From Cytophagales bacterium (GTDB lineage Bacteria; Bacteroidota; Bacteroidia; Cytophagales; Thermoflexibacteraceae), in assembly GCA_004294445.1 (NCBI GenBank), contig REAZ01000021.1:17659-81658 (forward strand): a stretch of DNA of 64,000 nt, in the 5' to 3' direction. Of the stretch, positions 9,523 to 16,870 are shown one piece after another. Position 1 is the first letter of the stretch, and each line of letters opens with the position of its first letter. Made by a program: the position numbers and the translations under genes. Under the pieces are notes generated by a model. That model had not been told where the DNA came from. It did not search any database and saw only the letters and a list, made by a program, of their open reading frames with translations.

Positions 9523-10413
9523 TTAGTGTTTCCCGCCACCTTCAAATTTCTTTTCCCCAGCCTTGACCATGATTGGTAAAAAATTTTGCTTGGGGGGTAG
9601 CGGACAAGTAGCAAAGTCCGTAAAAGCGCATGGAGGATTGATTGACTTATTAAAATCTAAGAAAGTATAACCTTCGCTATCAGGCTTTTCTGCATACAAA
9701 AATCTACCAGAATCGTAAGTATTGCCTCCGTTGGTCTTGTCTGCAAAGAGAATAAATAAGTCTTTTCCATTATCTACTGCTTCGAGTTTATACTGCTTCC
9801 CATGTAGCTCGAAAATCAGCGAACCTGCCAAATCCTGCATAGAGGTCATGCCGAGTACGTCTGTAATAGCTATTTTTTTGTTTTCGGTAGGAGGCACTAA
9901 GCGTGCTTTTACTTTCCATTTTTCCTTGATAGGATAGGTGCTAATGCCTTTGAAAGAGTGTAACATAGGGCTTTCCAAATCTCTTAGCCTTATTCCATAT
10001 TTATCACCTCTTTTGATGATAAACCAGCGCAAAGAGCCATGCCTTAGCGTTAGAGGCGCAGATAGGGAAGGCGAAAATATAGTCGTTTGTGTAATGCGAG
10101 TGTTTTCGCTAAATACTTCTTTATCAGGGGAAATATCGATGCTTACTTCTCCGTTTTGGAGGGAAATAGTCCCCAAAAAACTTGGGCATTTCCCCTCAGG
10201 AAAAACAATATCATTAGTTTGGGCTGCTCCAAAGGTATTTTTGCCTTCTTTGAGCCAGAACAGACCCGCCAAATTGAGCCAGCCTTGCTCACTTTGCAGG
10301 CTCTGCACTCGTTTTTGATGCCATTGGATAATTTCTTCCTTGTAATCAGGGTTTCCTAAATAGGTAATAGGCAGTAGCCAAAAAAATAGATAAAGTAGTG
10401 TATATTGCGGCAT
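9523..10413 (-). CDS. DUF1684 domain protein
   Basis: Exported protein of the DUF1684 family, 296 residues from the ATG at 10413. The longer open frame to 10446 overlaps the promoter element at 10444-10451, so the inner ATG is preferred. An N-terminal hydrophobic stretch (LLYLFFWLLPITYL) is a signal peptide. Family landmarks are GWLNLAGLFWLKEGKNTFG near the N-terminus and NPPCAFTDFATCPLPPKQN near the C-terminus, with GGNTYDSGRFLY before it. The family has no established biochemical function. A 169-bp gap separates it from rpoN downstream, so it is probably monocistronic. Confidence 0.88.
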   Translation of the reverse strand: MPQYTLLYLFFWLLPITYLGNPDYKEEIIQWHQKRVQSLQSEQGWLNLAGLFWLKEGKNTFGAAQTNDIVFPEGKCPSFLGTISLQNGEVSIDISPDKEVFSENTRITQTTIFSPSLSAPLTLRHGSLRWFIIKRGDKYGIRLRDLESPMLHSFKGISTYPIKEKWKVKARLVPPTENKKIAITDVLGMTSMQDLAGSLIFELHGKQYKLEAVDNGKDLFILFADKTNGGNTYDSGRFLYAEKPDSEGYTFLDFNKSINPPCAFTDFATCPLPPKQNFLPIMVKAGEKKFEGGGKH

Positions 10414-10443
10414 AAGATTGTTGTTCAACGTTTTTGTATAAAG

Positions 10444-10451
10444 CAAATGTA
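10444..10451 (-). promoter_or_regulatory. Bacteroidota-type -7 element for the DUF1684 gene
   Basis: TACATTTG on the minus strand matches TAnnTTTG. Transcription would begin about 7 bp further on, after the outer ATG at 10446, which supports the inner start at 10413. Confidence 0.55.
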
Positions 10452-10486
10452 ATTATAAAATCTAAAAAAATGAGTAGCAGGAAAGA

Positions 10487-10522
10487 GAAAGTTTTGTGTG
10501 GGGAAATAGCTACAAAGGCGAA
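10487..10522 (+). repeat. Island repeat core, copy R1
   Basis: GAAAGTTTTGTGTGGGG followed by AAATAGCTACAAAGGCGAA. It is one of five same-orientation copies of GAAAGTTTTGTGgG...(C)ACAAAGGCGAA between 10.48 and 13.79 kb and lies upstream of the STAS-like gene. Confidence 0.8.
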
Positions 10523-10596
10523 ATATCTAAACATTATCATTCCATTTTGGTTTACCTTTTGCACAACTTGCAAATCATTAAATCAAATTGGTTACT

Positions 10597-11010
10597 ATGG
10601 AAATCTTCAAAAATAAGTATTATTCATTATCTTTTTATCAATCTTATTCTCGTTTGGTGTATTTGGCTTTTCCCCAAACGGAGGAAATGAGTGAGGAAGA
10701 ACTGAAAGAAGGCTTCATAAAAACTTCGGAAATTATGGAAGAACTAAAACCCAATTTTTTCCTAAGCGACTCTCGCCAACAGTTTTCTGTTATCACACCA
10801 GAAATGCAAATATGGATAGCCGAAAATATCTACCCAAGGTGGCATCATGCGGGCTTGCAAAAATTAGCGATTGTTATCCCTACAGAATTGATTGCTAACT
10901 TGTCTATCCAACAGACAGTAGATGAAGTAGAAGTTGCAAAAAAATCTGGTGGCTACGAAATTCGTTATTTTGATAGTGATGAGGTAGCTAAAAATTGGCT
11001 AACTCTCTAA
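10597..11010 (+). CDS. STAS/SpoIIAA-like domain protein
   Basis: 137 residues starting at the ATG at 10597; an in-frame TTG at 10588 is less likely. The mix of short beta strands and helices (SLSFYQSYSRLVYLAFP, KPNFFLSDSRQQFSVI, KLAIVIPTELIANLSIQQTV) and the late FDSDEVAKNWL match the SpoIIAA/STAS-like small proteins frequent in Cytophagales, whose roles are mostly unknown. No serine kinase or anti-sigma factor partner is nearby. It is flanked by repeat R1 upstream and R2/R3 downstream and is the only plus-strand gene in the island. Assignment is by overall resemblance and not by a diagnostic motif. Confidence 0.6.
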   Translation: MEIFKNKYYSLSFYQSYSRLVYLAFPQTEEMSEEELKEGFIKTSEIMEELKPNFFLSDSRQQFSVITPEMQIWIAENIYPRWHHAGLQKLAIVIPTELIANLSIQQTVDEVEVAKKSGGYEIRYFDSDEVAKNWLTL

Positions 11011-11062
11011 AAAACAAATAATTAAATCGGTAGTAAATATCTGTTGAGCAAGTCAACAAAGT

Positions 11063-11099
11063 GAAAGTTTTGTGGGTAAAAAACACTCACAGAGGCGAA
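11063..11099 (+). repeat. Island repeat core, copy R2
   Basis: GAAAGTTTTGTGGGTAAAA followed by CACTCACAGAGGCGAA, a variant copy immediately before the long repeat at 11103-11207. The arms TGTGGGT and ACTCACA are nearly complementary. Confidence 0.75.
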
Positions 11100-11102
11100 A
11101 AA

Positions 11103-11207
11103 ATTGCAAAAAATAGGATTAAAAACTGCTTTTGAGAAAGCGAAATGCCGCACCATAAAATAGGAATGGAAAGTTTTGTGGGTGAGAAAACACCCACAAA
11201 GGCGAAG
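11103..11207 (+). repeat. 105-bp direct repeat A flanking VapBC (contains core R3)
   Basis: A 105-bp block that recurs without indels at 11931-12035. By direct count, 96 of 105 positions match, with the mismatches clustered near the 3' end. The end contains a perfect hairpin, TTTGTGGGTG / CACCCACAAA, within the core shared with R1, R2, R4 and R5. This copy lies just past the 3' end of the VapC gene. Confidence 0.9.
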
Positions 11208-11225
11208 CGAATAATAAATTAGTTG

Positions 11226-11609
11226 TTATACTCTAAATATATCAATGCCTTCAATAAATTGAAAATCACCAAGATTATAAGTAAATAATGGCAAATGATA
11301 GACAAGACACATTGCTGCAATAATGGAGTCAGGAACGCTTAAATTGTGGCTTAGGTGATATTTTTTCACTAACTCTACCGATTTTTCAGAAACCAACTCG
11401 TTGAAATGCAATATTTTATAACTTTGCATTTTTCTAAGCATTGCTTCTAATTCTTTCTTATTCCAAGCCCCTTTGCATAGTTCCATTAGTACCAAAGAAG
11501 GCACTAAAACGTATTCCTCACCTATCTCATTCAAAAGAATATTTTTGGTTTCTTCATTTCCTTTGAAATAATGAATAAATACATTAGTATCACACAAAAC
11601 CAAACTCAT
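11226..11609 (-). CDS. VapC-like PIN-domain toxin
   Basis: Predicted ribonuclease toxin of a type II toxin-antitoxin pair, 127 residues from the ATG at 11609. This start is chosen because it forms an ATGA overlap with the antitoxin stop codon. The PIN acidic set is visible: LCDTNVF (Asp7), VLMELCKG, VPDSIIAA and YNLGDFQ. VapC proteins cut RNA, often tRNA, in a Mg-dependent way. It is the second gene of a two-gene unit with the antitoxin at 11606-11890. The pair is enclosed by 105-bp direct repeats at 11103-11207 and 11931-12035, suggesting it arrived or spread as a cassette. Confidence 0.88.
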   Translation of the reverse strand: MSLVLCDTNVFIHYFKGNEETKNILLNEIGEEYVLVPSLVLMELCKGAWNKKELEAMLRKMQSYKILHFNELVSEKSVELVKKYHLSHNLSVPDSIIAAMCLVYHLPLFTYNLGDFQFIEGIDIFRV

Positions 11610-11890
11610 ATTCTTGCCCCCCAAGCTTGTTTTCTAAGACCTTCTTGGGTAATATCCCTATCTGCCCACATCCCAAAGACTTCATCATTATCTCCTTGTT
11701 TTTCTTTTTCTGCTTGTGTAATTGGCAAATAAGTAATGGGGCTTGTTTGAGTTTGCAAATAAAGTGTAACAAAAGATTGCAGTTTTTGCATAAAATTCAC
11801 GTCTTGCAACAAGGCTAATTGCTGTTGCAGGTGTGTGATATTCTCTTTCATTTGCCAATATTCTGTTTCAGAAATAGTAATCGTTTTCAT
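11606..11890 (-). CDS. VapB-like antitoxin
   Basis: 94 residues from the ATG at 11890 (MKTITISETEYWQM), chosen over an upstream ATG at 11929 whose extra residues look unlike the family. The N-terminal part would be the DNA-binding or dimerising region and a middle helix (ENITHLQQQLALLQD) follows. The C-terminus DEVFGMWADRDITQEGLRKQ is the toxin-wrapping tail typical of antitoxins paired with PIN toxins (FGMW...R...LR). It probably neutralises the PIN toxin and autorepresses the pair. Stop and start codons overlap by 4 bp with the toxin gene. Confidence 0.85.
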   Translation of the reverse strand: MKTITISETEYWQMKENITHLQQQLALLQDVNFMQKLQSFVTLYLQTQTSPITYLPITQAEKEKQGDNDEVFGMWADRDITQEGLRKQAWGARI

Positions 11891-11930
11891 ATCAACTGTT
11901 TTCTCGTAAAAATAACTATTCTCTTTCAAA

Positions 11931-12035
11931 ATCGCAAAAAATAGGGTTAAAAACTGCTTTTGAGAAAGCGAAATGTCGCACCATAAAGTAGGAATGGAAA
12001 GTTTTGTGGGTGAAAGAATAGCTACAAAGGCGAAG
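11931..12035 (+). repeat. 105-bp direct repeat B flanking VapBC (contains core R4)
   Basis: Second copy of the block at 11103-11207, 828 bp away and in the same orientation. It lies upstream of the antitoxin start and overlaps its likely promoter region. Its distal arm reads AATAGCTACAAAGG in place of the palindromic CACCCACAAAGG of copy A, so the hairpin is lost here. Confidence 0.9.
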
Positions 12036-12104
12036 ATAATTATTGTATTTAATTCAAATCCTGTAAAATTTCAATTATTATCTTTTGAATATGTAATCCT
12101 TTTT

Positions 12105-13439
12105 TCATAGGAAATTAGTATCTTCTATATGAATTTTAGATAAGTATTCTAAAATATTCTCTGCTAAATTAATCATTGAATTGTCAATATTTAAAATTAC
12201 TCCGTGTACAAGTTTATTTCTTACATCACTTAGTATCATTATATCGCTTCCAATATTAGGCAAAACAATATTTATATTGATAAGGAACGAAACCATTTCT
12301 CTCGGCATTAACATTCTGTTGTACTGCTTGTTATTAATATCAATTGTTGCATAGTGAATTGTTAAGTTTCGAAGATGTTTCTCTATCTCTCGCCACAACC
12401 ATATAAATTCGCCAAAAATTTCTTTTTGCTGTTTTTGTTCTTCATTTATAGTTTGTGTAACGTCATCTATTGTTTCTTTTTCTATTTCGGTTTGTAGATA
12501 TTTTTTTGATTTGAATAAAAATTGCTTCATATCATACATCCAAAACGACCTACCAGTCATATCAAATATTTCTTTTATGAGTTCATATCGGGGGCTATTT
12601 GAACGACTTTTATCTGAAAGTTGCCACCAATCTTCTTTCATATCATTTGTTACAAGTACAATATCTTGATTTTCAAATGTTATATTTCGTATTATTTCTT
12701 TCCAAACAATTAAATCACCATATTTTTGAAACCCTACTTTTTCATCATCATCCATATATCCTGGTGGAATTCTATTTCTATATCGAATTTCACCTTCTTC
12801 AATGATTTGTAATATCTCACTGAAAGTAAAAGGTTTCGTTGTTTTAAAGAAACATTCAAATTGTTGTAGCACTTCATCATTTAGTAATGATTTTTCTAAT
12901 TGTGTCTTCTTTTGATTTACCTCTTTCTCGAATGATGCCTTAAAACTATCAAAAAAATCCGTAAATTTTGACACTTGTTGCTCTAATAGCTTTGTATTAT
13001 CTTCAAAATCTGAAAAAATATCTTTATCAAGATACGGATGTCTATCATTTTTTGAAGTCTTTTCTATCAAGGTTTTTAGTTGACCTTGCATATCTTTTTT
13101 AATAATAGCACTTAATTCATCTATTTTTCTTTTTATTTCGTCAATGTGTCCTCCCTCTGCTGCCTTATTTGTTTTGCGATTGAGGTTTTCATATGTATCA
13201 ATAGGCTTCTTAAAAACAATTTCCCTGTTTTTTAAAAATTCAAATTCAGTTTGACTTGTTATCCATAAACGTCCTTTTAGTTTCGTAAATAATTTTTCAA
13301 AAATCTCTTTTCGAGTACTTTCAGAATAATAATAAAAGTCAAGCAATGCAGATGTATCAAATACAATAATAGCTTTTTTGAACAGGTTTAATTCTCTATC
13401 TTCATCGATTACGTATATTTTATAATTATCTTTATTCAT
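12105..13439 (-). CDS. PIN_8-domain protein with C-terminal HEPN-like motif
   Basis: 444-residue protein likely to be an RNase. Residues about 23-285 fit the PIN_8 (PIN-like) family: IIVFDTSALLDFYYY with Asp28, RLWITSQTEFEFLKNR, KYGDLIVWKEII and VLVTNDMKEDWW, which together give the acidic catalytic set. Between them is a long coiled-coil stretch (about 90-215). The C-terminal about 100 residues (FIWLWREIEKHLRNL, SDVRNKLVHGVIL) resemble a HEPN-type helical domain; R407-N-K-L-V-H412 is an RxxxxH motif as used by HEPN ribonucleases. PIN_8 proteins of this size are often found in defence islands. It stands alone between repeats R4 and R5 and is notably AT-rich. Target and trigger are unknown; the HEPN call is weaker than the PIN call. 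Confidence 0.72.
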   Translation of the reverse strand: MNKDNYKIYVIDEDRELNLFKKAIIVFDTSALLDFYYYSESTRKEIFEKLFTKLKGRLWITSQTEFEFLKNREIVFKKPIDTYENLNRKTNKAAEGGHIDEIKRKIDELSAIIKKDMQGQLKTLIEKTSKNDRHPYLDKDIFSDFEDNTKLLEQQVSKFTDFFDSFKASFEKEVNQKKTQLEKSLLNDEVLQQFECFFKTTKPFTFSEILQIIEEGEIRYRNRIPPGYMDDDEKVGFQKYGDLIVWKEIIRNITFENQDIVLVTNDMKEDWWQLSDKSRSNSPRYELIKEIFDMTGRSFWMYDMKQFLFKSKKYLQTEIEKETIDDVTQTINEEQKQQKEIFGEFIWLWREIEKHLRNLTIHYATIDINNKQYNRMLMPREMVSFLININIVLPNIGSDIMILSDVRNKLVHGVILNIDNSMINLAENILEYLSKIHIEDTNFL

Positions 13440-13678
13440 GCTTGTCTTTATTTTTTTAACAATTTTAGCTTTTTTTAAATTATATTAACGGATTTTAAGT
13501 TTCTTCGGGTTCTTTCTGCTTGCACCGAACATCTCTATAAACGCAACCTTTGCACTTATTTATTAAAAACTTGCGTTTATTTCCACTTCAAATGTTATCT
13601 TTTGGCTTTACTCAAAAGTTAGGAAAAGCAAATTATTCCTCCAAAAATAAAAATCATTTTTCACAAAAGCAAAAAAAT

Positions 13679-13709
13679 CTTACTTCGGACTATACACCCT
13701 TACCGCCTC
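13679..13709. repeat. Displaced copy of the acylase gene's 3' end
   Basis: 31 bp here match 14679-14709 with one mismatch, exactly 1,000 bp apart. At 14679-14709 the sequence encodes the last residues and stop codon of the penicillin-acylase gene (EAVRVYNPK, stop). The copy here lies in a 349-bp intergenic stretch (13440-13788) that otherwise holds only repeat core R5. Confidence 0.9.
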
Positions 13710-13746
13710 GTGCTAAACTTGCTTTGCCACATCATAAACAAGAATG

Positions 13747-13784
13747 GAAAGTTTTGTGGGTGGGGAAATAGCTACAAACGGAAA
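13747..13784 (+). repeat. Island repeat core, copy R5
   Basis: GAAAGTTTTGTGGGTGGGG followed by AAATAGCTACAAACGGAA. The preceding bases (GCCACATCATAAACAAGAATG) resemble the GCACCATAAA(G)TAGGAATG that precedes the core in the 105-bp repeats, so homology extends about 25 bp upstream. It abuts the 3' end of the transglutaminase gene. Confidence 0.8.
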
Positions 13785-13788
13785 AAAT

Positions 13789-14574
13789 TTACGCTATTTT
13801 CTCTACGGATACTTCCATATTTTGGAGCTGAATATTGCCAAAATAGGTAGCAATAGCCACATCGGCGGCATCTCTGCCGTAAGCAAGCACTACTCTCCCT
13901 CCCGTCAGGGTCAGCTGGGTGGCATCAAAAGTGTACCATTTGCCATCTAAGTAAACCTCGAACCACGCGTGCAAATCCATGGGGCGCAAGAGGTACAAAT
14001 AGCCTACTACAAAGCGGGCAGGAATATTGATACTCCGACATAGGGCGATGGCTAAGTGAGATAAATCCCGACAAACGCCATGTTGCGAACTTAGGGTGTC
14101 TAAGGCAGAAGTAATGGAAGTGCTGGTATTATGCTCGTATTTGATATTTCTATTTACCCATTGGCAGATGGCTGCTACCATCTGATAGCCGCTGTTAAAT
14201 ATATTTTGGATAATACTGAATGCCAGACTATTGAGTTTGTCGGATTCGCAAAAACGACTTGGTAGCAAATATACAATCGCCTCATCGGGCAGGTCTTGGA
14301 TAAGCGTAAATTTTGCATCTATATCAACGGCTATATACTCCTCTGCTTGGACGATTGCACTTGTACTGATGACTAATTTGCCTATTGGGGTTATCAATCT
14401 TAGGCAAGAGTTGCCATAAGTATCTACGTATCTTCTGATGAGTATAGCAGGCTCTATCGTCAATGTTTCCTCAATAATCACATACGGCAAGCCCCTAAAA
14501 AGCTGTAGCAGTAAAATAAGTGGTGTTTCTTGGGTAGAATAGTACTCAAGCTGGCATCTTGTTTTTAATTTCAT
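13789..14574 (-). CDS. Transglutaminase-like cysteine protease family protein
   Basis: 261 residues from the ATG at 14574 (MKLKTRCQLEY); a longer frame to 14658 lacks support. The N-terminal half is the beta-sandwich usually preceding bacterial transglutaminase-like cores. The core shows the catalytic triad in order: Cys in HGVCRDLSHLA, His in DLHAWFEVYLDG and Asp in FDATQLT. Members act as peptidases or amidases, rarely as true cross-linkers, and no substrate is evident. There is no signal peptide, so it is probably cytoplasmic. It is bracketed by the two copies of the acylase 3' end (13679-13709 and 14679-14709), which implies insertion or duplication at this site. Confidence 0.9.
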   Translation of the reverse strand: MKLKTRCQLEYYSTQETPLILLLQLFRGLPYVIIEETLTIEPAILIRRYVDTYGNSCLRLITPIGKLVISTSAIVQAEEYIAVDIDAKFTLIQDLPDEAIVYLLPSRFCESDKLNSLAFSIIQNIFNSGYQMVAAICQWVNRNIKYEHNTSTSITSALDTLSSQHGVCRDLSHLAIALCRSINIPARFVVGYLYLLRPMDLHAWFEVYLDGKWYTFDATQLTLTGGRVVLAYGRDAADVAIATYFGNIQLQNMEVSVEKIA

Positions 14575-14679
14575 TGAAACATTTTTGTTTTTTTTATGTC
14601 TTGTAGCATTTTTCTGATGGTAGAAAAATGCTACAAGCAAACATCTGCAATTTAGCAATATTTTTCTATTTATTTGCCC

Positions 14680-16758
14680 TTACTTCGGATTATACACCCT
14701 TACCGCCTCCTTCAAAATCTTAGCCTTGTCTAAGGTCATGGGTTTTAACTGCTGATTTACAAAGAGTTCCATCTGGTCGGTGTAGTGCGGGCTTTCTTTT
14801 TTGTTGGAAGCACCGTAGGCATTGACCGTTTCTATTTCTACGCCATTGGGGGAAAACTGCACCAAGCTGATGTACGACTCGCCTGCGTCTGTGCGGAAGC
14901 GACCGTTTTTGTAAGGTTTGGAGTGCATCGCCGCCAATACGTCTTTTAAGCCACTCATGGGCAGTTTTTTATCGCCTCTTACGTGTTTTTGGATTTCGCC
15001 AAGCGGTACGTCTAAGGTTTTGAAGTATTTGAGCAAGTGATTTTTAGCGTATTGCAAGCCTTCTACCAAGTCTATTTCCGTTACCATTGCGCCTTCTTTT
15101 CTGCCTTCTTTGGCGGTTTTTTCTCCTAAGAAATCCCTAAAAAGTAGCCAAATTGTAGCTCCCGTGCTTTCTTTATTGCCTTTTCTGTCCCAAGATTTGA
15201 GCCTTTTTATCACTTCGGCAAGGTCGGGGTATTTGGCTTCATCAAGGCTAAAAACGTCTTCGGCATTGACCGCATTGTAGAAATAAACGGGTTTCAAATA
15301 AGACAAATCGTATTTTATTTTTTTGAAATCGGCATAGCTCACTTTTTCATGTTTGCTTATCAGACTTTGGAAAGAAAGACTACGGTTGTTGTCAAATTTG
15401 ATGTAGTTGATACTTGGGTTTAATTGACTGATTTTCAGGTTATTTTGAGAAGCGGTTGCATTAAAAGGCGTGTTATTCATATTGAAAACATAGCCCGCCT
15501 TGGGGTTCACCAAAAAAGCCAGCGAATCTACAGGTAAAAAGTCAGGCTTCCACAAATTGTCTGAAGTATTGCCTTCCAACACATTGAGATAGTTGTACTT
15601 AGGGTTTCTTTTTGGGAAAAGTCCATTGCTTAGGTACATGATGTTGTCGTCCTTGTCTGCATAGACCATGTTTAGCCCTGCGTGTGCCTGCATATCCAAA
15701 GCCGCTTTAAATTCCTGAAAATTCTTTGCCTTGTTCATTCTGTACCACTGCTCTACCGCATTGATTTTCATGTTAGAAGCAAAGCGAATGGAATAAAAAC
15801 CCTTATCATTTTTGATGGTAGCCCCGTATTTGCTCCAATAAAAAGTACGTTTTACGCCTATTTTTAAGCCCAAAGCTATTTTTACTTTGAGTTTTATCGT
15901 TCTTTCTTGTAGTTTTTCCCATTTCCCATCAAACTTGTAGAGATTTTTGTCGGTAGGGTGCATTTCCAACTGATAGATGTCCGCAAAATCGGCATAATTG
16001 ACCGTATGCGCCCAGCCCAAATTTTCATTTACTCCATGAAAAACGCACATTCCCCCGGGGAAAAGTCCGCCCAAAATGTTCCATCCTTCCTCACTTTGCA
16101 GGTGCGCCTCATACCAAGAATACGCCCCTTCCAAGGGTTGATGCGAGTTGATAGCCAAGTAGGTTTTACCGTCAGTTGTCTTATTTTTGCTTATCGCAAA
16201 GGCGTTAGAGCCTGTGTTTCTTTCCTTATAAATATCGGGAACTTTGCCTTCAAAAACTTCAGCGAAATAGTTTTGTACGCCTGTAATGAGCATCAGATTA
16301 AGCACGTAGCTCTGCACCAAGTCTTTTTCAGTAGCAGGGAAAGTATTTTTTACCAAAATTTCTTTCGGGTGTTTTTTTGCATAATCGTTGATAGCCGAAA
16401 CATAAGCTGAAATAATTTTTTTGAACTTCGGCGAAAAACTTTTATCATACAGAGTATCAACTACTTCCTTAGAGGCAATGATAAAATTTAATACGTCTAA
16501 AATTGCTGCTTTTTTGCCATAAGCCTGTGCCAGCATACTTTTTCCCGAAAGCAAGTTGAACTGAATATTTTGGAAATCATCTTCCGCAGTAGCCCAAGCG
16601 AGTCCGTAGGCAACTTCCTCATCTGTTTTGGCAAAAATATGAGGAACGCCCCACTTATCTCTGGCAATGGTAATCTGCTCAGGATTAATGGGTTGGGAGA
16701 AAGAAAAAGCAGAAAATAGCGATAAAAAAACAAAAAGCAGTACAATTTTTTTTGACAT
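14680..16758 (-). CDS. Penicillin acylase family hydrolase (Ntn hydrolase)
   Basis: 692-residue exported amidohydrolase. A signal peptide covers residues 1-21 (VLLFVFLSLFSAFSFSQ). Then come the alpha-subunit region (ITIARDKWGVPHIFAKTDEE) and the autoprocessing site GSNAFAIS, whose Ser184 becomes the N-terminal nucleophile of the beta chain. GGMCVFHGVNENLGWAHTVN follows as in acyl-homoserine-lactone and penicillin acylases. It would cleave amide bonds of acylated substrates in the periplasm or outside the cell; AHL lactone, peptide or beta-lactam substrates cannot be separated by sequence. It is divergent from the ethanolamine-type permease gene. Its last 30 bases are duplicated 1 kb downstream. 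Confidence 0.92.
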   Translation of the reverse strand: MSKKIVLLFVFLSLFSAFSFSQPINPEQITIARDKWGVPHIFAKTDEEVAYGLAWATAEDDFQNIQFNLLSGKSMLAQAYGKKAAILDVLNFIIASKEVVDTLYDKSFSPKFKKIISAYVSAINDYAKKHPKEILVKNTFPATEKDLVQSYVLNLMLITGVQNYFAEVFEGKVPDIYKERNTGSNAFAISKNKTTDGKTYLAINSHQPLEGAYSWYEAHLQSEEGWNILGGLFPGGMCVFHGVNENLGWAHTVNYADFADIYQLEMHPTDKNLYKFDGKWEKLQERTIKLKVKIALGLKIGVKRTFYWSKYGATIKNDKGFYSIRFASNMKINAVEQWYRMNKAKNFQEFKAALDMQAHAGLNMVYADKDDNIMYLSNGLFPKRNPKYNYLNVLEGNTSDNLWKPDFLPVDSLAFLVNPKAGYVFNMNNTPFNATASQNNLKISQLNPSINYIKFDNNRSLSFQSLISKHEKVSYADFKKIKYDLSYLKPVYFYNAVNAEDVFSLDEAKYPDLAEVIKRLKSWDRKGNKESTGATIWLLFRDFLGEKTAKEGRKEGAMVTEIDLVEGLQYAKNHLLKYFKTLDVPLGEIQKHVRGDKKLPMSGLKDVLAAMHSKPYKNGRFRTDAGESYISLVQFSPNGVEIETVNAYGASNKKESPHYTDQMELFVNQQLKPMTLDKAKILKEAVRVYNPK

Positions 16759-16849
16759 AGTAAGGTATGTTTATTTGGTTTATGAGATTGAGTCTGCAAG
16801 TTAAAATACTTGTTTTTGAAATGGTGATGAAATAAAAATAAATTAGTGA

Positions 16850-16857
16850 TACTTTTG
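16850..16857 (+). promoter_or_regulatory. Bacteroidota-type -7 element for the permease gene
   Basis: TACTTTTG matches TAnnTTTG and ends 13 bp before the ATG at 16871, implying a very short 5' leader. Confidence 0.5.
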
Positions 16858-16870
16858 CAAAAAACAATTT

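Noticed and set aside
14680..16758. Acylase as a specific quorum-quenching AHL acylase
   Set aside because: The Ntn family is clear but nothing separates AHL from other amide substrates.
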